Shown here: piece after piece, positions 1 through 12,250 of the stretch
Layout of the letters: each line of letters begins with the position of its first letter
Position numbering within the stretch: position 1 is the first letter of the stretch
Assembly (NCBI RefSeq): GCF_003073045.1
Contig: NC_037592.1
Coordinates: 9,886,007 to 9,950,006, forward strand
Length of the DNA: 64,000 nucleotides
Direction: 5' to 3'
DNA from: Pomacea canaliculata
Lineage: Eukaryota > Mollusca > Gastropoda > Architaenioglossa > Ampullariidae
The notes under the pieces: generated by a model
The model's input: only the letters and a program-made list of their open reading frames with translations
Told to the model about the DNA's origin: nothing
Databases searched by the model: none
Translations under genes and position numbers: made by a program

Positions 1-1624
1 TTGAGTTGGGGGAGTTATAGTAGTATTTTTGATACTATGAAATAAAGAATAAAGAAAATCTGTTTGATAACCAAATTTTGCAAGCATTTTATAAACACCA
101 AGGAGAAAAGTGCTTCATAAAACAACAGTACATTCTAATTACATTCACATAAACCAAGACTCGCAAAAGTTTAGCACAACTGTGTAATTTTATTCCTGTA
201 CTGCGCAATTTGCACCCCTTGGAAATATAACAGTTAACACATTCATGTCACATTTCTGCTCCACCATTTTCAAACTGAAAAAAAAGAAATAAAAAAACGT
301 AGTAGCTAATGATTGCACACACACCCTTTGGTAATATGACATTTTAAACAAGTTTTGACCATCGAGCAGTTTCACTGTCATGCTGTAGTGGAAGAATCAA
401 GGGAGAAGTTGGGCACTCAGGTGAGCATCACCTATAGCTCTCCTGCATGGAAACCTCCAATATTTCTAATGCCCTAACAATAACGAGATGTGCCTTCCAT
501 TTCTATATATTTTCAGTATGTTTATGTCACGTGATGAAAAACCAAATAAATGCAGTATTTGCTCAAATGTAATTTGGTTGTGGGGCATCCTGAATATTAA
601 AAAGACGCCCAACTGTGACCCTAACGTCACTAAAGACTGGAAAACTTATACCCACATAAAAAAGAAGACAAAAATGATTAATTTCAGCATGATGTCAGCA
701 GCTCCTGAGATTTAGACCCTCTGCCTTAAAACTTAAGCATCATTAGTTTATGTAGACAGCCACATGTGTACCTTCATCAATCCATGCAGCTATACAATAG
801 TACTCTTGTGAACACATGACAAGGTCTGTATGTGAAAACTTGTGGAAATGCAACAGCAGCAGCAACTTTTAAATATGCCTGTCTCCTCACCATAGAAGCT
901 CCAAGTAAAATGACAAAAACTGGGCACATGAAAAATGGTAAACTTTGTCAAAAGTCATGTGGGTCAGCAAGAATGAAGGACAGAAAACTGCATTTTACAA
1001 AAGTTTTTCATGAAATAGTCTTTGGACTTCACATAATTCGTTGCAACCCTGACACATTAAAAAAAATTGCTTCTATGAGTATATGTATTTACTTAAAGTT
1101 TGCAGTATATACATTCTAAAAGTGGCTTCAGTCGTTTCCTTCTTTCCCACATAACAGGTTTAAAAACTGATTTATTTCCGATGGCAATCACCTTCTTCAG
1201 TTCCTTGTTGGAGTCAATAAAATGTATCTGCAAAGATAGGAGCCTGAAGCTGTGATTACAATGCCAGGTACCGGAAGAAGCTTTTAAAAATATCATGCTC
1301 TCATATACAATCACACAGAAACAAATGTAATAAGAAGCTTTGAAAAAATTCTGTGGCTGTGACAAAAACATATAGTCACATGGTTTAGAAAGAAAGATAA
1401 ATGTGCAAACTGTGGAAAAACACAAGACATTACCAAACAATTACATGAACCCACTTTATATTAAATTCCATAAACATCCCAGTAATAAGACCATCAAAAC
1501 AAAGATTCCAGCATAAGCAATCATAAACTAAAGGCACATACAAATAGACTACAAAAAACACTGTGTTGACTTCCTTTAACGGTTTTGTGAAGGAGACATC
1601 AAGAATGGAAAAAAAGAGTAAGAG
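1..1624. other. AT-rich non-coding stretch
   Basis: I see no convincing gene. Short open frames on both strands are low-complexity and have no recognisable motif. It lies beyond the 3' end of the minus-strand SLC45 gene, but more than 5 kb from its stop codon, so it is more likely intergenic than 3' UTR. Confidence 0.5.
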
Positions 1625-2320
1625 GTGTCCCCAAAACTCATATGCCACTGGAAGGTCAAGGAGGGACAAAGAGATGTGGCGGCCATTGAGAGCATGCCGT
1701 TGCTGGGCTTCGAAGTGACCAGGATGACCACTGATAATATTATGGATGAATTTGCTGAGGATTCATCTTCAAATGAAGATGTGAATGATCCCACACCAAA
1801 ATCGACACGGGTAACATCTAGAAAGTTTTCAAGAAGCCAGTTCATTTTCTTACATTTTCAGCAAATCACATCGAAATTGAGTGATGCAAAATTACAACGA
1901 TTGGAGTTTGAGATTCATAAATTGATCATGCAACATCTTGAGGACGAGTCAACATAATAGAAATGTTCCTTGGATCCATTTTCAGCCTCAAAGAAAACAT
2001 CAGTCACTGGCATGATTATGCGGAAAAGGATTGTTTTTGTTCTCACCGTGCCTTTGATGTGTTCCCCATTTAAAGGAATGGAACTTTAAGGTTAAAGTTT
2101 AATGTTTACAGATGTTTTGTTACTGATCTAAATATTCTAAAGACGCAGAGATAGATATGGATTTATGTTTTTCTTCCCACCGTGCATTTGATGTTGTGTT
2201 CCCCATTTAAAGGAATGGAACTTTAACATTAATGTTTACAGATGTTTTGTTACTGATATAAATATTTTGTTACTGATATAAATATTCTAAAGACGCAAAA
2301 AAAAAAAAAAAAAAAAAACC
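1625..2320 (+). pseudogene. possible chimeric retrocopy with poly(A) tail
   Basis: A 110-codon frame (1625-1957) has two dissimilar parts. Its start contains RDVAAIESMPLLGFEV, which resembles a strand of the PH domain of FGD-type Rho exchange factors (established consensus: DVAALES-PLLG). The rest is acidic and serine-rich and ends in an amphipathic helix around LSDAKLQRLEFEIHKLI, loosely like the BESS motif of MADF-BESS regulators. After the stop come two near-copies of a roughly 130-bp AT-rich block (about 2033-2298) and a run of about 21 A at 2299-2319. A frame with a 3' UTR-like tail and poly(A) suggests a reverse-transcribed copy. No start exon, promoter or target-site duplication was found. 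Both domain readings are inference, and this may be chance. Confidence 0.3.
2033..2298. repeat. imperfect tandem duplication, about 130-bp unit
   Basis: Two consecutive copies share the blocks ccgtgc-tttgatg, ttccccatttaaaggaatgg and ttctaaagacgc. The second copy carries an extra internal doubling of the motif ttttgttactgatataaata. It sits directly before a poly(A) run. Confidence 0.7.
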
Positions 2321-3638
2321 ACCACTGTGTTTGCCACATGTAAGTCCCTCTTGATAGAAGCTCCAAGATTCATTCACACACAGAAAATGCAAAGCAGAGG
2401 AAAATGTTGGAAAGTAACTGAAAAATTGAGCAGAATGGCAGAATAAGTCTTTTAGTCACAAAAAATATGTATTATTGAAATCAACTGAACATGCAATTTT
2501 TCTGCTTGTAATGCTGGCAAAGTTTGACACAGAAAGCTGTTCCAAACAGCAGGTTAAAAAATAAAACGCACCCTCAATTTAAACTTTTAAGGTCATTTGA
2601 AGAAACCGAAACTTGCAAGGTGTATCCACCGAATGGAATGCAGAGCTATTTTCTCTAATTTGCAGTCAAATGAAAAGAACTACACACTTAGTCATTTATA
2701 AAATAAAGCACGTTAGAAACAGATGAAAACTATTCGTGGTTTCTTGATATTGCTAGTACTTCACACAACGCATCTCAAATGGATTTGTATCTTTTACACA
2801 CATTAAAGTGCCCATAAAGTTAAAGGGGACTGAACTTGTAAAGGGCACTTATAAATAAGCAGAAAACTCGAGCAACTTAGCCCTGGAGTTTAGAGCAATT
2901 AAATGACCTGGTTTCCACTTTTTTGGACCTGGTTTCCAAACAGAAATATGTGTTCAAACTCTTTACACAGCCTTTCATTCCTAACAGCAGTTAAAACTGG
3001 CAACATGTTATAGCTCAATCATGTTATAGCTATAGCCTATTGCTATAACCATACACTGCAAGGAAATATATTCAGTATGTCTTTATCAGGGCTAGAATGC
3101 TTTATAAAAACTTGATAGAGGTAAAAATGGCAGCATGGTGAAGAAAAGGGAAAACAGTAAGTGAACAAATTTTCTTTTAACAACTAAACATGGGTGTTCC
3201 TATAAAATGATATAAAATTGATATTAAAAATAAAGTTGTAATAAAGCTAGCTTGTTTAAATACTGATGAAATTTGTGAATTTTTGTAAATGCAAAAAGCC
3301 CTTTTTATGTGACACTTAATATTGTATTGTGTCATAGCAGGAGATCAAAAAGTTACGAGCTGCAGTCATGTAGACAAGATACCTACCAGAATTTCCTGAC
3401 AAGGCAGAAAGTAACAAAGCCAAGAGAAACTAAAAAAAAAAATACTGCATATCTTGTAAAGTTAACTAAAAAAAGGTAAACAGTATCATAAATATTAACC
3501 CATGAACTATTCTGGCCGCTGAAAACTTTAAATGTACATGTAGTTTAATAACACAAATTATGTCTGTGGTCTTGCAGGCCTACCCACTCTCCTGAAAATG
3601 AAAGTAAGCAAATTTTCAGTTTTAAATTTATCCCATTC
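2321..3638. other. non-coding, no feature recognised
   Basis: AT-rich sequence with scattered poly(A) tracts and no open frame of note. I see nothing that supports a gene or a mobile element. Confidence 0.5.
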
Positions 3639-3846
3639 ATCATGGTAGAGGGGGGAAATTGGTGTTTTACGCCGTGCCAACAACTGAGGCTATATTACGG
3701 CAAAGCAGCCAGCCCTGTAAACAGATGCCACGTGCAGAGAAAGAACAGCGTGCCCGAGACGAGAAATAAACTCTGAGCAGCCAACCTTCACTGTATTGGT
3801 GACAGGCGCTAACCGTTGCGCCACCGAACCGCTTTATCATGGTAGA
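3639..3846 (-). mobile_element. tRNA-derived SINE, copy 1, with target-site duplication
   Basis: The element body is 3650-3835, flanked on both sides by the 11-bp direct repeat ATCATGGTAGA (3639-3649 and 3836-3846). On the minus strand it begins with a tRNA-like head (GGTGGCGCAACGGTTAGCGC, resembling an RNA polymerase III A box), followed by a degenerate B-box-like stretch. It ends with a conserved tail reading GGCGTAAAACACCAATT. A second copy lies at 6001-6195 in the same orientation. The pol III head, shared tail and target-site duplication together identify a LINE-mobilised SINE. Confidence 0.85.
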
Positions 3847-4450
3847 CATTTTTCTTTTATAGCATGGCAGTATCTACATATATGCAAGAACTTCAAGGAC
3901 AATGAAAAACTCTCAATCTGCCCAATATAAGTCATCTTCCGATGCACACAATTCTAGCAATAAGTCTGAAACTTTTATTGATTACACTACACACCAGCTT
4001 TGCCCTGGATATCAAGATTTGAGTTTCTTGTACCCACCGTAAAGAACAATCCAATAATTGCAAAGAACTCAAGGCATATTCAATATAAACATCCTAAGGG
4101 ACAATGGGAGCTAAAATAAAAAATACTGTCTGCACTGAATATATAGTTCACAAGCAAGTGTAGCAAAACCATAGCTCTTCCCAAATCTCTTCTATTGTTC
4201 CTTTAAAAAAAAAGCCTTCCCGGTCACATACCCTACAGCACAGAACACTTTAATAATCAATGCTTCAACAATTTAAGGCATAAACAAACTATTTACAAAT
4301 GTATATAAAAGATAGATCACATTTGATGCTGGCAAGTTACTCCAACACCCTGCTAGATGAAATTCAAAAATGGTATTTTTATTACCAGAAAACTGATGCA
4401 GATTATGAAAGTTAAAAGATACTGGTGAGACATAAGTCTTTATTCTAAAC
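3847..4450. other. non-coding, no feature recognised
   Basis: AT-rich spacer between a SINE and a hAT-like terminus. It has no plausible exon on either strand. Confidence 0.5.
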
Positions 4451-4800
4451 CAGTGGTTCTCAAAGTTTTTCGGACCGCGGACCACTTTACTTAAGTAAAA
4501 ACTATTAAAAATCACTCTGTACTATGACTTTTGTAAATAGTAATAAGTTGATATAAAACTACCTACCTCACATAATGGCCTAAACAACTTCACAACAACA
4601 ACACATAGCCTAACAAAATCTGATGCACCTACAGAATTTGTTCTCTCAACTTTACACTCTGCAAGTTCCAGAAACATTCGTAATCTCTTCTCTCCTGCCC
4701 CTAACCAGACATAATATCTTTGGTCTTTGTCAGCTATCACGTCTATCCCTGCACTTCACCCAGTGATCAGTAAGGTAAACCTTTTTCAGGTTTTGAGGGA
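4451..4800 (+). mobile_element. hAT-like DNA transposon end, truncated
   Basis: The sequence from 4451 reads CAGTGGTTCTCAAAG followed by a run of T and GGACCGCGGACC. This is the classic terminal inverted repeat of many animal hAT elements (CAGTGGTTCTCAAA). I could not find the matching opposite end or an 8-bp duplication, so the right limit given is only a guess and the copy is probably truncated. There is no transposase frame. Confidence 0.5.
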
Positions 4801-5987
4801 ATGAGGTGTTAGAGATCTCACTTTTCTTGAGGCCAGCTTCACATCTCTTCTCCCTTGTTGCCTTTTCTTCCCCAACACTCTAGATAAACTGCATTTACGA
4901 GTATGCATATCCTGAACCATCCAAGGACAGATGAACATTTTTTTCTGAAAATATGTTTCCCTTTCCTGTCAACATTTACAGAAAGACAAGTTAATAACCG
5001 TGTGTAGATTTACTGCCTCTGGAAAGGTATATTGGTACAGTCTCAAAGAACAGTTTCTGGGCAGATTGATTTTGGTAAGACATTAGATTTGGTCATAGTA
5101 GTTTGCAAACAAGCCGTTAAAATGTATTCCTTGCTATATGGAAGGGAAATATGAAGATGAATTATTTGGGGAATCTGAAATCTTTGATTTACTGATACAA
5201 TAGTATAATCAATCAATTGTTAAAGAGTAACCTCAGTCAAACATTAAAGTAAGTTTAAAGATGCTGGCAGTTTAACGGAACACAAAGTGTTACTAAAAAG
5301 CAAAGTGAACTGTTAATTAATTTTTTATCTATTTTTGCCAGAATGTTTTTCCTCTCTTCACATTTTTTTGCATGCATTTACATACTACTGTCTCTCTGCC
5401 AATTTTTGTTCTTGAATCTAGTCAGCAGCTGTTTTTTTCCATTTAATGGCAACAGACACTGAAGATTTTAGCCAGTGCATTATTAAGAAGCTAAAACACT
5501 GCTCTGCTCAGATCCTTCATTTCTGTTATATTATGAATATAGAGGCATGTATCTGCACCAAGATCACAAAACTAAGATTGACTCAATTTCATTAATATAA
5601 AAATCAATGGTGGACTCCCTTTTACAAAGCTTGAATTAACTTGGTCCTATTAGGTAGCTGTTTCAAGGGAAGAAAAATGATAGTAAATTCGCAAACATTT
5701 CAGCCAGAGATCTGAGGACCTCACGTCTACAACTGTCTTGAACAATAAAAAGATATTTTATCAAAATATATTTTTGGATCGAAACAAAGCTATTTATTCA
5801 AAATTTTGAATATATATTAATATTTACTCCACCCAAAACTGAGAAACATTTTTAAAAATCTCCTTTTGCTGATAATAAAGATCAATCCACAAAAAGCAAT
5901 AAAAAAATTTTCTACAATCTTCCTCATTAGAAGAACACTTTCAGGATATCTTATTTTTGTCTCTGACACACAAATAAGTATCAACCA
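4801..5987. other. non-coding, no feature recognised
   Basis: AT-rich sequence with no exon-like frame, no clear repeat and no regulatory motif I can defend. Confidence 0.5.
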
Positions 5988-6208
5988 CCCAGAAAGAGAG
6001 GGGGGAGGGGAATTGGTGTTTTACGCCGTGTCAGCAGCTAAGGCTATATTACGGCAAGCAGCCAGCCCTGTAAGCAGATGCCACGTGCAGAGAAAGATCA
6101 GCGTGCCCAAGACGAGAAATGAACTCAGGGCAGCCAACCTTCACTGTATTGGTGACAGGCGCTAACAGCGCTAACCGTTGCGCCACCGGACCGCTCCCAG
6201 AAAGAGAG
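5988..6208 (-). mobile_element. tRNA-derived SINE, copy 2, with target-site duplication
   Basis: The element body is 6001-6195, flanked by the 13-bp direct repeat CCCAGAAAGAGAG (5988-6000 and 6196-6208). It is a close relative of the copy at 3650-3835, in the same minus orientation, with the same tRNA-like head and the same GGCGTAAAACACCAATT tail. It differs by a small internal doubling of the motif agcgctaac in the head. The intact long duplication suggests a fairly recent insertion. Confidence 0.88.
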
Positions 6209-7035
6209 AGGCCAACTTATGAACCCAATGCAATATACTGAACACATCACAATAAATCTAAAGACTGTAGAGGTGAACTTGAGCTCTATCTTAAGAAAAG
6301 ATTAGCTTCCTGGCATTGAATGATGGGTGCACATGGTTCTTTGAAAATAAAACATTTAAGTTGTGAGATACTTGAGAAAATATATGCGGTTCGAGGAATA
6401 TTCTAGATCTTATATTCAAATAAAGTTTCAATTTTTGTAAATTTCAAGATACATTAAAAAATGTCTGCTGTTGCTTTTTTCACTTGGCTTTTAAAACTCA
6501 AGTTTCTATAAAATTAAAATGCAGCAAAATGTGTGTACATATAATTTCAGCCCAATATATCTAATACTCTTTCTATATATATATATTCCTTTAACATTCT
6601 CTTTTCTCACTCTCATACCCAACAATCTGCCAAATATTTTAGACAACTCAGAACACATATAAAAAATGTATAATGAATTTTCAGTCTCCAAAAGAAAAGT
6701 TCCCTTGGCATGAAATGTGCTCTATAACACGGTTACATCACAGTCACATCACACTTTAGTGCCCTGAGCAGACTTTTCTATTGATGTTCTGAATACCATA
6801 TTTTGCTCACCCCAGGCAGTTTGACATCCAAGAACTTCTTGTAATACACAAAGAGAATGAATCATGTCACCAGCTTGTGGAAGACTAAGGACATTATTGC
6901 CCTAGTGCTTAACAAAAAAACCTACATTATCCCTCATAACAACCATATTTCCTGCATATGGAAGACATATGAGATAAAGACAATCATACAACAAAAAATG
7001 TTGAGTGATAAGGCCACCAATCTGTCTATATTCAA
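6209..7035. other. probable 3' flank of the SLC45 gene
   Basis: Non-coding and AT-rich. Because the SLC45 gene is transcribed leftward and stops at 7036, the right part of this stretch is expected to be its 3' UTR. I could not settle a polyadenylation site. Confidence 0.4.
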
Positions 7036-10000
7036 TCAACTAATAGTGATCTCATTTGTTACACCTTCATGCACCACAATCCACTGAGTGAATATGCATG
7101 CAAGCAGGCCAAAGGCACCAGCAGCCACCATGTAACTGACGACAGTACCAGTGATGTGGACAATGGTGCCCATGATGACTGTCAGAATCACCTGCAACCA
7201 CAAAAGCATGTCTGTTAGCATCGCTGCAATCATCACTGGTATAAGAAATATAATTTAAAGGAAAAGGCAAGTGAAATACAGGTCTGGATGGTTGCATTTA
7301 TTCACCCACTGAAGTGGTTCTTGAGCAGAGCTTTGGCTTTGCTGTATGGGATTGTCTTGACTAGTAAAGTTTGTCTGCCTCATTTTGATTGGTCAGTGTG
7401 CAAGGATCCACTAGACAGCCAGATTCATGTGCCAAGAGAGAGTGTTCAGGAGGTGATATGTGCTTTGTTCCAGGTGTTCACTGGGGAGTTTGCAAACTCT
7501 GGATGATAGAGTAGTAGAGAAGCCAGTAGTTAGAAAAAGGTGATCCAGCAGGTAAGGATCTTGAGGCACGCTGTTCATCTGGGTGGTGTATAAAGATTAC
7601 ACTTTCCCCATTGTGGATGGCAGGATCCATCCATGTAGACACATTGACAATTGGAAGCCCTGATGCAGCATTTCCAGAGTGAGGGACAGGAGAAAGGGAA
7701 TCTGGCTGGTCTCTCTTGTTAATTATTTCTGTAACTTCTATACAACAGAAGATGCCCTGGAGCTGAGTGTTCTGTTGATTAGCATCCTGGAAGGGCTCTC
7801 GTTTATCTGGGATGTGTGTGATAATGTCGCTAGTTTTGCCAGATGTGTAAAGCTGTTTGTCTTTAGTCCATTCTTGGTGACCACTTGTAGCTGTTGGTGG
7901 ACAGGATGTGAGGAAAGGCTTTGTAGCTTCTTGTGCTGGATCAGGAGCTTTTCTTCTCATCTCTGAAGTAAGTCCTAAAGTGGTCTCGACAAAGTGGATA
8001 GAAGCAGCCTTTGGTCCACCTGCAATAATCTGTGTTCCTTAAATTTGTACTTTGTCCAAATGTTGTGTTGTGTCCGGCTTGTTTTGTTTTTGGGTGCAAT
8101 AGTTCAGGTGGCAGAGCTCTACTCCATCATGAGGCAGATACTTCCAATGTAGACCGATTTTAGAAGGGTGCTTCTGGCTCCTGACCTGGTTCCAGAGAGT
8201 TTCTTTGTCAGGTACAGTTGTCACGTGGCCTTTCTCCAACCCACTGAGCACAAGCTTTCACTTTCAGTTTCCTAAGTGGGGCCATTGAAATGCTGGCATC
8301 ATGGTTCTGGAGACTATTCCAAACAATTCTGAATCAAGAGTGAGGAAGAGCTAAGCAAAATGAAGATTAACACGACAGAGCATTGTCTTTCTTGTTAAAT
8401 GGTGTCTTTAACTTCACAAATTAGGGTCAGTTTTATATTTATTTGCTAAAGAGTTAAAAATAGAAAGAGTACATCAAGCCTCTGAGAATTGTGTTTTAGA
8501 CATGACTTTAAGTAACTATTATATTAAAAACCCAAAATTTTGAGCAGGATACAGAACATCAGTGTCTATCATGAACTTGTACTGCTGGACTTGCAAACAA
8601 TTTTTTCCACTTAACTACTAGAACAAGACTGGTGTATACAAAGCTTCTGGTTTAGTCACATTGACTATTTAGGCTCGCCGAGAATAACAGAGAACTTTGC
8701 AAGAGGCTAAGAGTTGTTCTTGGCAGACAGCAGTCCATCTATACACATCAATGGTATCTTATCATTAATTAATAATTACTGCTGTTACCACATACAGGAA
8801 CATGAATGCCTATTACATTAATTGTTGCATTAAAATAATTGAAATGTAAAAAGAACGTATAAAGAAAAATTATCCTGATTCTAGTTTTGTTTACAGCTGT
8901 ATAAAACTAATATAACCAAACAAATTATAGTTCACAATTAAGTTAAACTGAATTTTACTCCAAAAAACACACCTCTGATAGGAAATATGCTGAGTCAAGA
9001 GTTGCCATGTCAGTGCCAATCCCATGCTCTGGATTGTTTGCAGTACTTGCAGGTAAATCTTTAAAGTAAGTCTGTCCACAAATGGGAAAAGTATTTACGC
9101 AGATTTTGATGAGAAAACAACCAAATGTAGCATGTATGCAAAGTTTTATAAAATGAAAAACCACTGCTCATTCTTTAATATTGCCACAAATCCTCGTCTC
9201 CGGCAGTGCGAAATAGCCTTTACATAAACAACAGCATTCAGAATCAAAATATCTGAATAATATTTTAAAAAAAGCATGCCACAAGCTGTCACCTTAGAGA
9301 ATTTTACTGGTATGTTCAGTAAATTAAAAAAAGCTTCCTCCCATATAATGTGTAACTATACATATGCTGAAGACTAAACTGCATCGCTCAAACAATATTC
9401 TCATGTTCCTTCGCACACAGAATTTCACATGCACAGATGCATGCTGTCAGCACATGCGTACCTTGTGATCAGTGTGATACAATGTGACCAACATGAAAGC
9501 TTACCTTGCGATCAGTGTGATACAATGTGACCAACATGAAAGGCACTGTTGTGAGCGTGGCATAGGCCACACCAGTCAACCCAGCCATCAATGTGATAAA
9601 CACCACATTGTGCACCAGCACCATACCAGTCATGGCAAAGCAAAATGATGTCATTCCTACAAGGTAGGTTGTGCGATAGCCATAAGTTTCTGTCAATCGT
9701 TCAATCACCATTGCATAGCATGCTGAAGTCAGACAGTGCAGGAGCAGCCCCCAACTACCCATCCGCACACCTTCATCGTACAGGTGACCCTCAGGTGTTG
9801 TTTCAGGAGAGTTGGGATTTCCATTGTAGACAACCTGTTTCCAAAAATTAAATTTGAACAAATCAGTTTTAGTATCAGCTGAAAAGATTTAAAAGAAAAC
9901 TGAGTGACAACAAAACAAGAATAAACACAAAAATATTAAGCCCACTGACTATGGTGTAACTGACACACTGCTGAAACAATGGTCTCATCGTCCCTAAGAG

Positions 10001-11410
10001 CTATGCAACTGATTCATCTAATTTTTTTTGGTAACATCTCATTCTCTGCCTCTTACTCATTTTTTCTCCCTATCATAATCTGAATTCAACAAACATATTC
10101 ATAGCAATTGCACCGAATCTATATTATTTATAGAACATGAATTAGAAAAAGACTTTTGGAAGAGTATTATCTCAGATATGAAGTATCCTTACCTGCCCTA
10201 CAAAGTCTGTGAAATAGAGATTAAAGCCCATAACCCCAGTCCAGCTGCAGAAGTTGACAAGGGCCAGGTAACGAAGTACCCGTGGGATGCAAAAGAACTG
10301 CTGAATCTGTTTTGGCAGCATACGGTGGACATTAGCTAACACAACTTTCAAGCAGTCTATAACCCAGGAACAGAAACGAGATCTTGAAGGCACACTTACA
10401 CTCAGCTTTGTCAAGAAACGCTGCAATGAGCGGAAGCGCTTTGGCGTGCGACGGTTATTGCCACTCTTAAACACTCTAGTCCTCTCCTTCAGGTAAGAAT
10501 CAGTAAATACTCTATCTTCATCACTGCTTGATGATTCGTATCCAGATTCCTGTGCACTCTGAATGATGGGAATCTGGCAGGGAACAAGGGTGGCCGGTCC
10601 ATGCACACCAGCAGCAGACATCTTGCTGCTCTCCAAGGCAGGGACATCATTCTGAGCAATCATGGCCACACTGGCTGGGTGAGCTGTCAATGGTACCTCA
10701 TCTGCTGTCATAAGAGTGGCCGTAAGAGATGTTGTGAAGATGATGATGAGCATGGAGAAGATGGAGGCCTCCTGACCTCCAAAGTAGGATCCTATTGGAT
10801 TTGTAGTCCAATCTATAGCTGTAAGAAGATATCCCAAGACACCACCTAGACTAACCATGATGGAGTATATTGTAAAAATTCTGTCATGCTGATGAGATTC
10901 GCGGGAAGCATCACTCAGCATGGCCTCGCATGGAGTCAAGCATGACTGGCTAGTAAAATCAAGAAATATGGCACCAACTGTCAGGAAAAATAGTCCCAGG
11001 CGGTGACTAAAGTCACTTTCTCCAAGAAATGCTATTGTGAAATATTCACCGAAGGGTATCACATACATGGAGACTACCAGTATGATGCTCAGAGCTAAAA
11101 TGAAAGGTCTGCGTCTCCCAAATTTGCTTCGACAACGATCACTTGCCCTACCAATCCATGGGACCAGGAAAAAGGCAAGCAAAGGGCCAAAACCTAAGAT
11201 AAAGCTCATCTCCTCTTCAGAGTAGCCAGCCTTGAGCAACATGGGTGGGATGTAGGTAAAACCTGCACAGGCACAGATTTCAACACCACAAACAACAGCG
11301 TTTAGCAATAACATTTGCATCAAGGACAAGGTTTGAGTCTTGGATGGTACAGAGTTTGGTGCCATGCTGACCAAAGCAGATTCCAATTCCACAGCTGAGA
11401 GAGGCTCCAT
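7036..11410 (-). CDS. SLC45-family proton-coupled sugar transporter
   Basis: Major-facilitator carrier of the SLC45 family (animal members A1-A4, related to plant sucrose/H+ symporters), expected to move sugars with protons across the plasma or vesicle membrane. Coding exons, all phase 0: 10193-11410, 9505-9834, 8973-9071, 7036-7191; together 600 aa, a usual family length. Residues 87-103 carry the signature GRASDRCRSKFGRRRPF, followed by several hydrophobic helices and a conserved SCLTPCEAML segment. A long serine-rich cytoplasmic loop (SSSSDEDR and basic RRTPKRFR) splits the two helix bundles. The C-terminal half contains GIGTD and the last helix VILTVIMGTIVHITG. The ATG at 11408-11410 gives a full N-terminus, and an acceptor at 11507-11508 places UTR exon sequence just upstream. 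The exon-2 donor is duplicated (see findings). The SLC45 paralogue (A1, A3 or A4 type) is not resolved. Confidence 0.93.
7478..8251 (-). other. unrecognised open frame inside the last SLC45 intron
   Basis: Within the intron 7192-8972, one reading frame on the minus strand stays open for about 260 codons, interrupted only by a single TAA near 8039. The text is not low-complexity and contains stretches such as DGVELCHLNYCTQK and NVSTWMDPAIHNGESV. I do not recognise it. It cannot be a normal internal exon because neighbouring exons join in phase across it and it would interrupt a transmembrane segment. It may be an alternative terminal exon, a relic of another gene, or chance. Confidence 0.25.
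9462..9547 (-). repeat. 43-bp tandem duplication spanning an SLC45 splice donor
   Basis: The last 38 bp of the 9505-9834 exon are repeated immediately downstream in the transcript (9462-9504), with one difference (cttgcg versus cttgtg). Each copy ends at its own potential splice donor: CGCAAG/GTAAGC at the annotated boundary and CACAAG/GTACGC for the distal copy. The unit is not a multiple of three. Confidence 0.85.
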
Positions 11411-12250
11411 GGCTGGATATCATTCACTTTTAGACGTTATCTAACAAGTGGATTGGAAATGCACTGGAGTTTGCATCTGCCACAATACACCTTTACAACT
11501 GCAAATCTGAAAGACAGCATTCATTTTATGATCTGTTAACAAGTTTTCATTTTAAATCTCTCTCTCTCAAACACACACTACCCCTCCCCTACCTTTCATG
11601 TTCAACTATACATCCATACACACCCAACACATACAACAACATAAAAGTTAAAACAATTTGACAGCATTTCAAAACATCTCATTATATAAACTCCATCACA
11701 CACACACATGTATATATTCTCTCTCATATACTCACATGCCTACTTATTAACTAGTTACTGCCACTTTTATAAGTTCTTGACATACAGTTAAAAGTGAAAA
11801 AAGAAACAAACTGCTTCAGTCTGATTACACGTATTATAAAGTCAAGTGGAAAGTAAACGCATATAAAATATATTTTATCATAAATATGATTTTGCCTTCC
11901 CCCTCACTCTTATTGTCAAAACTAGAACATTGTAAAACTGAACAAGACAATCACCAGCAGGACAATTCAGCTGAAAGCAGCATTTTAACATGAATAAAAC
12001 TCATTATATCTATATGTCCTGTCTTGGACAACTTAGAGCATTAGAAGGGACATGTTCACATCCAATTACGCACATTCAAAAAAGCATAAAAACTGCCACA
12101 TACCTTGTTCAATAAAACAAACTTGATAGCGTTCCCGGCTGCAGTAAGTCATTGATCGCTGGTGCTCACCCCCTAGGTGTAGAAGCAACAGCTATGAAGG
12201 TCCATACAGATGTGAAAAGGTGTGACAGCTAATATTGAACTGCACTGTAT
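11411..12250 (-). promoter_or_regulatory. putative SLC45 5' UTR exons and promoter area
   Basis: On the minus strand a good acceptor (gctgtctttcag) ends at 11507, leaving 11411-11506 as UTR joined to the coding exon. A consensus donor (AACAAG/GTATGT) at about 12104-12105 would end an upstream non-coding exon of about 100 bp. Sequence beyond about 12200 would then be promoter. This is inferred from splice consensus only. Confidence 0.35.

Noticed and set aside
3800-3832. tRNA-like sequence near 3800 and again near 6150
   Set aside because: These are the tRNA-derived heads of SINEs with target-site duplications and lack a full cloverleaf, so they are not tRNA genes.
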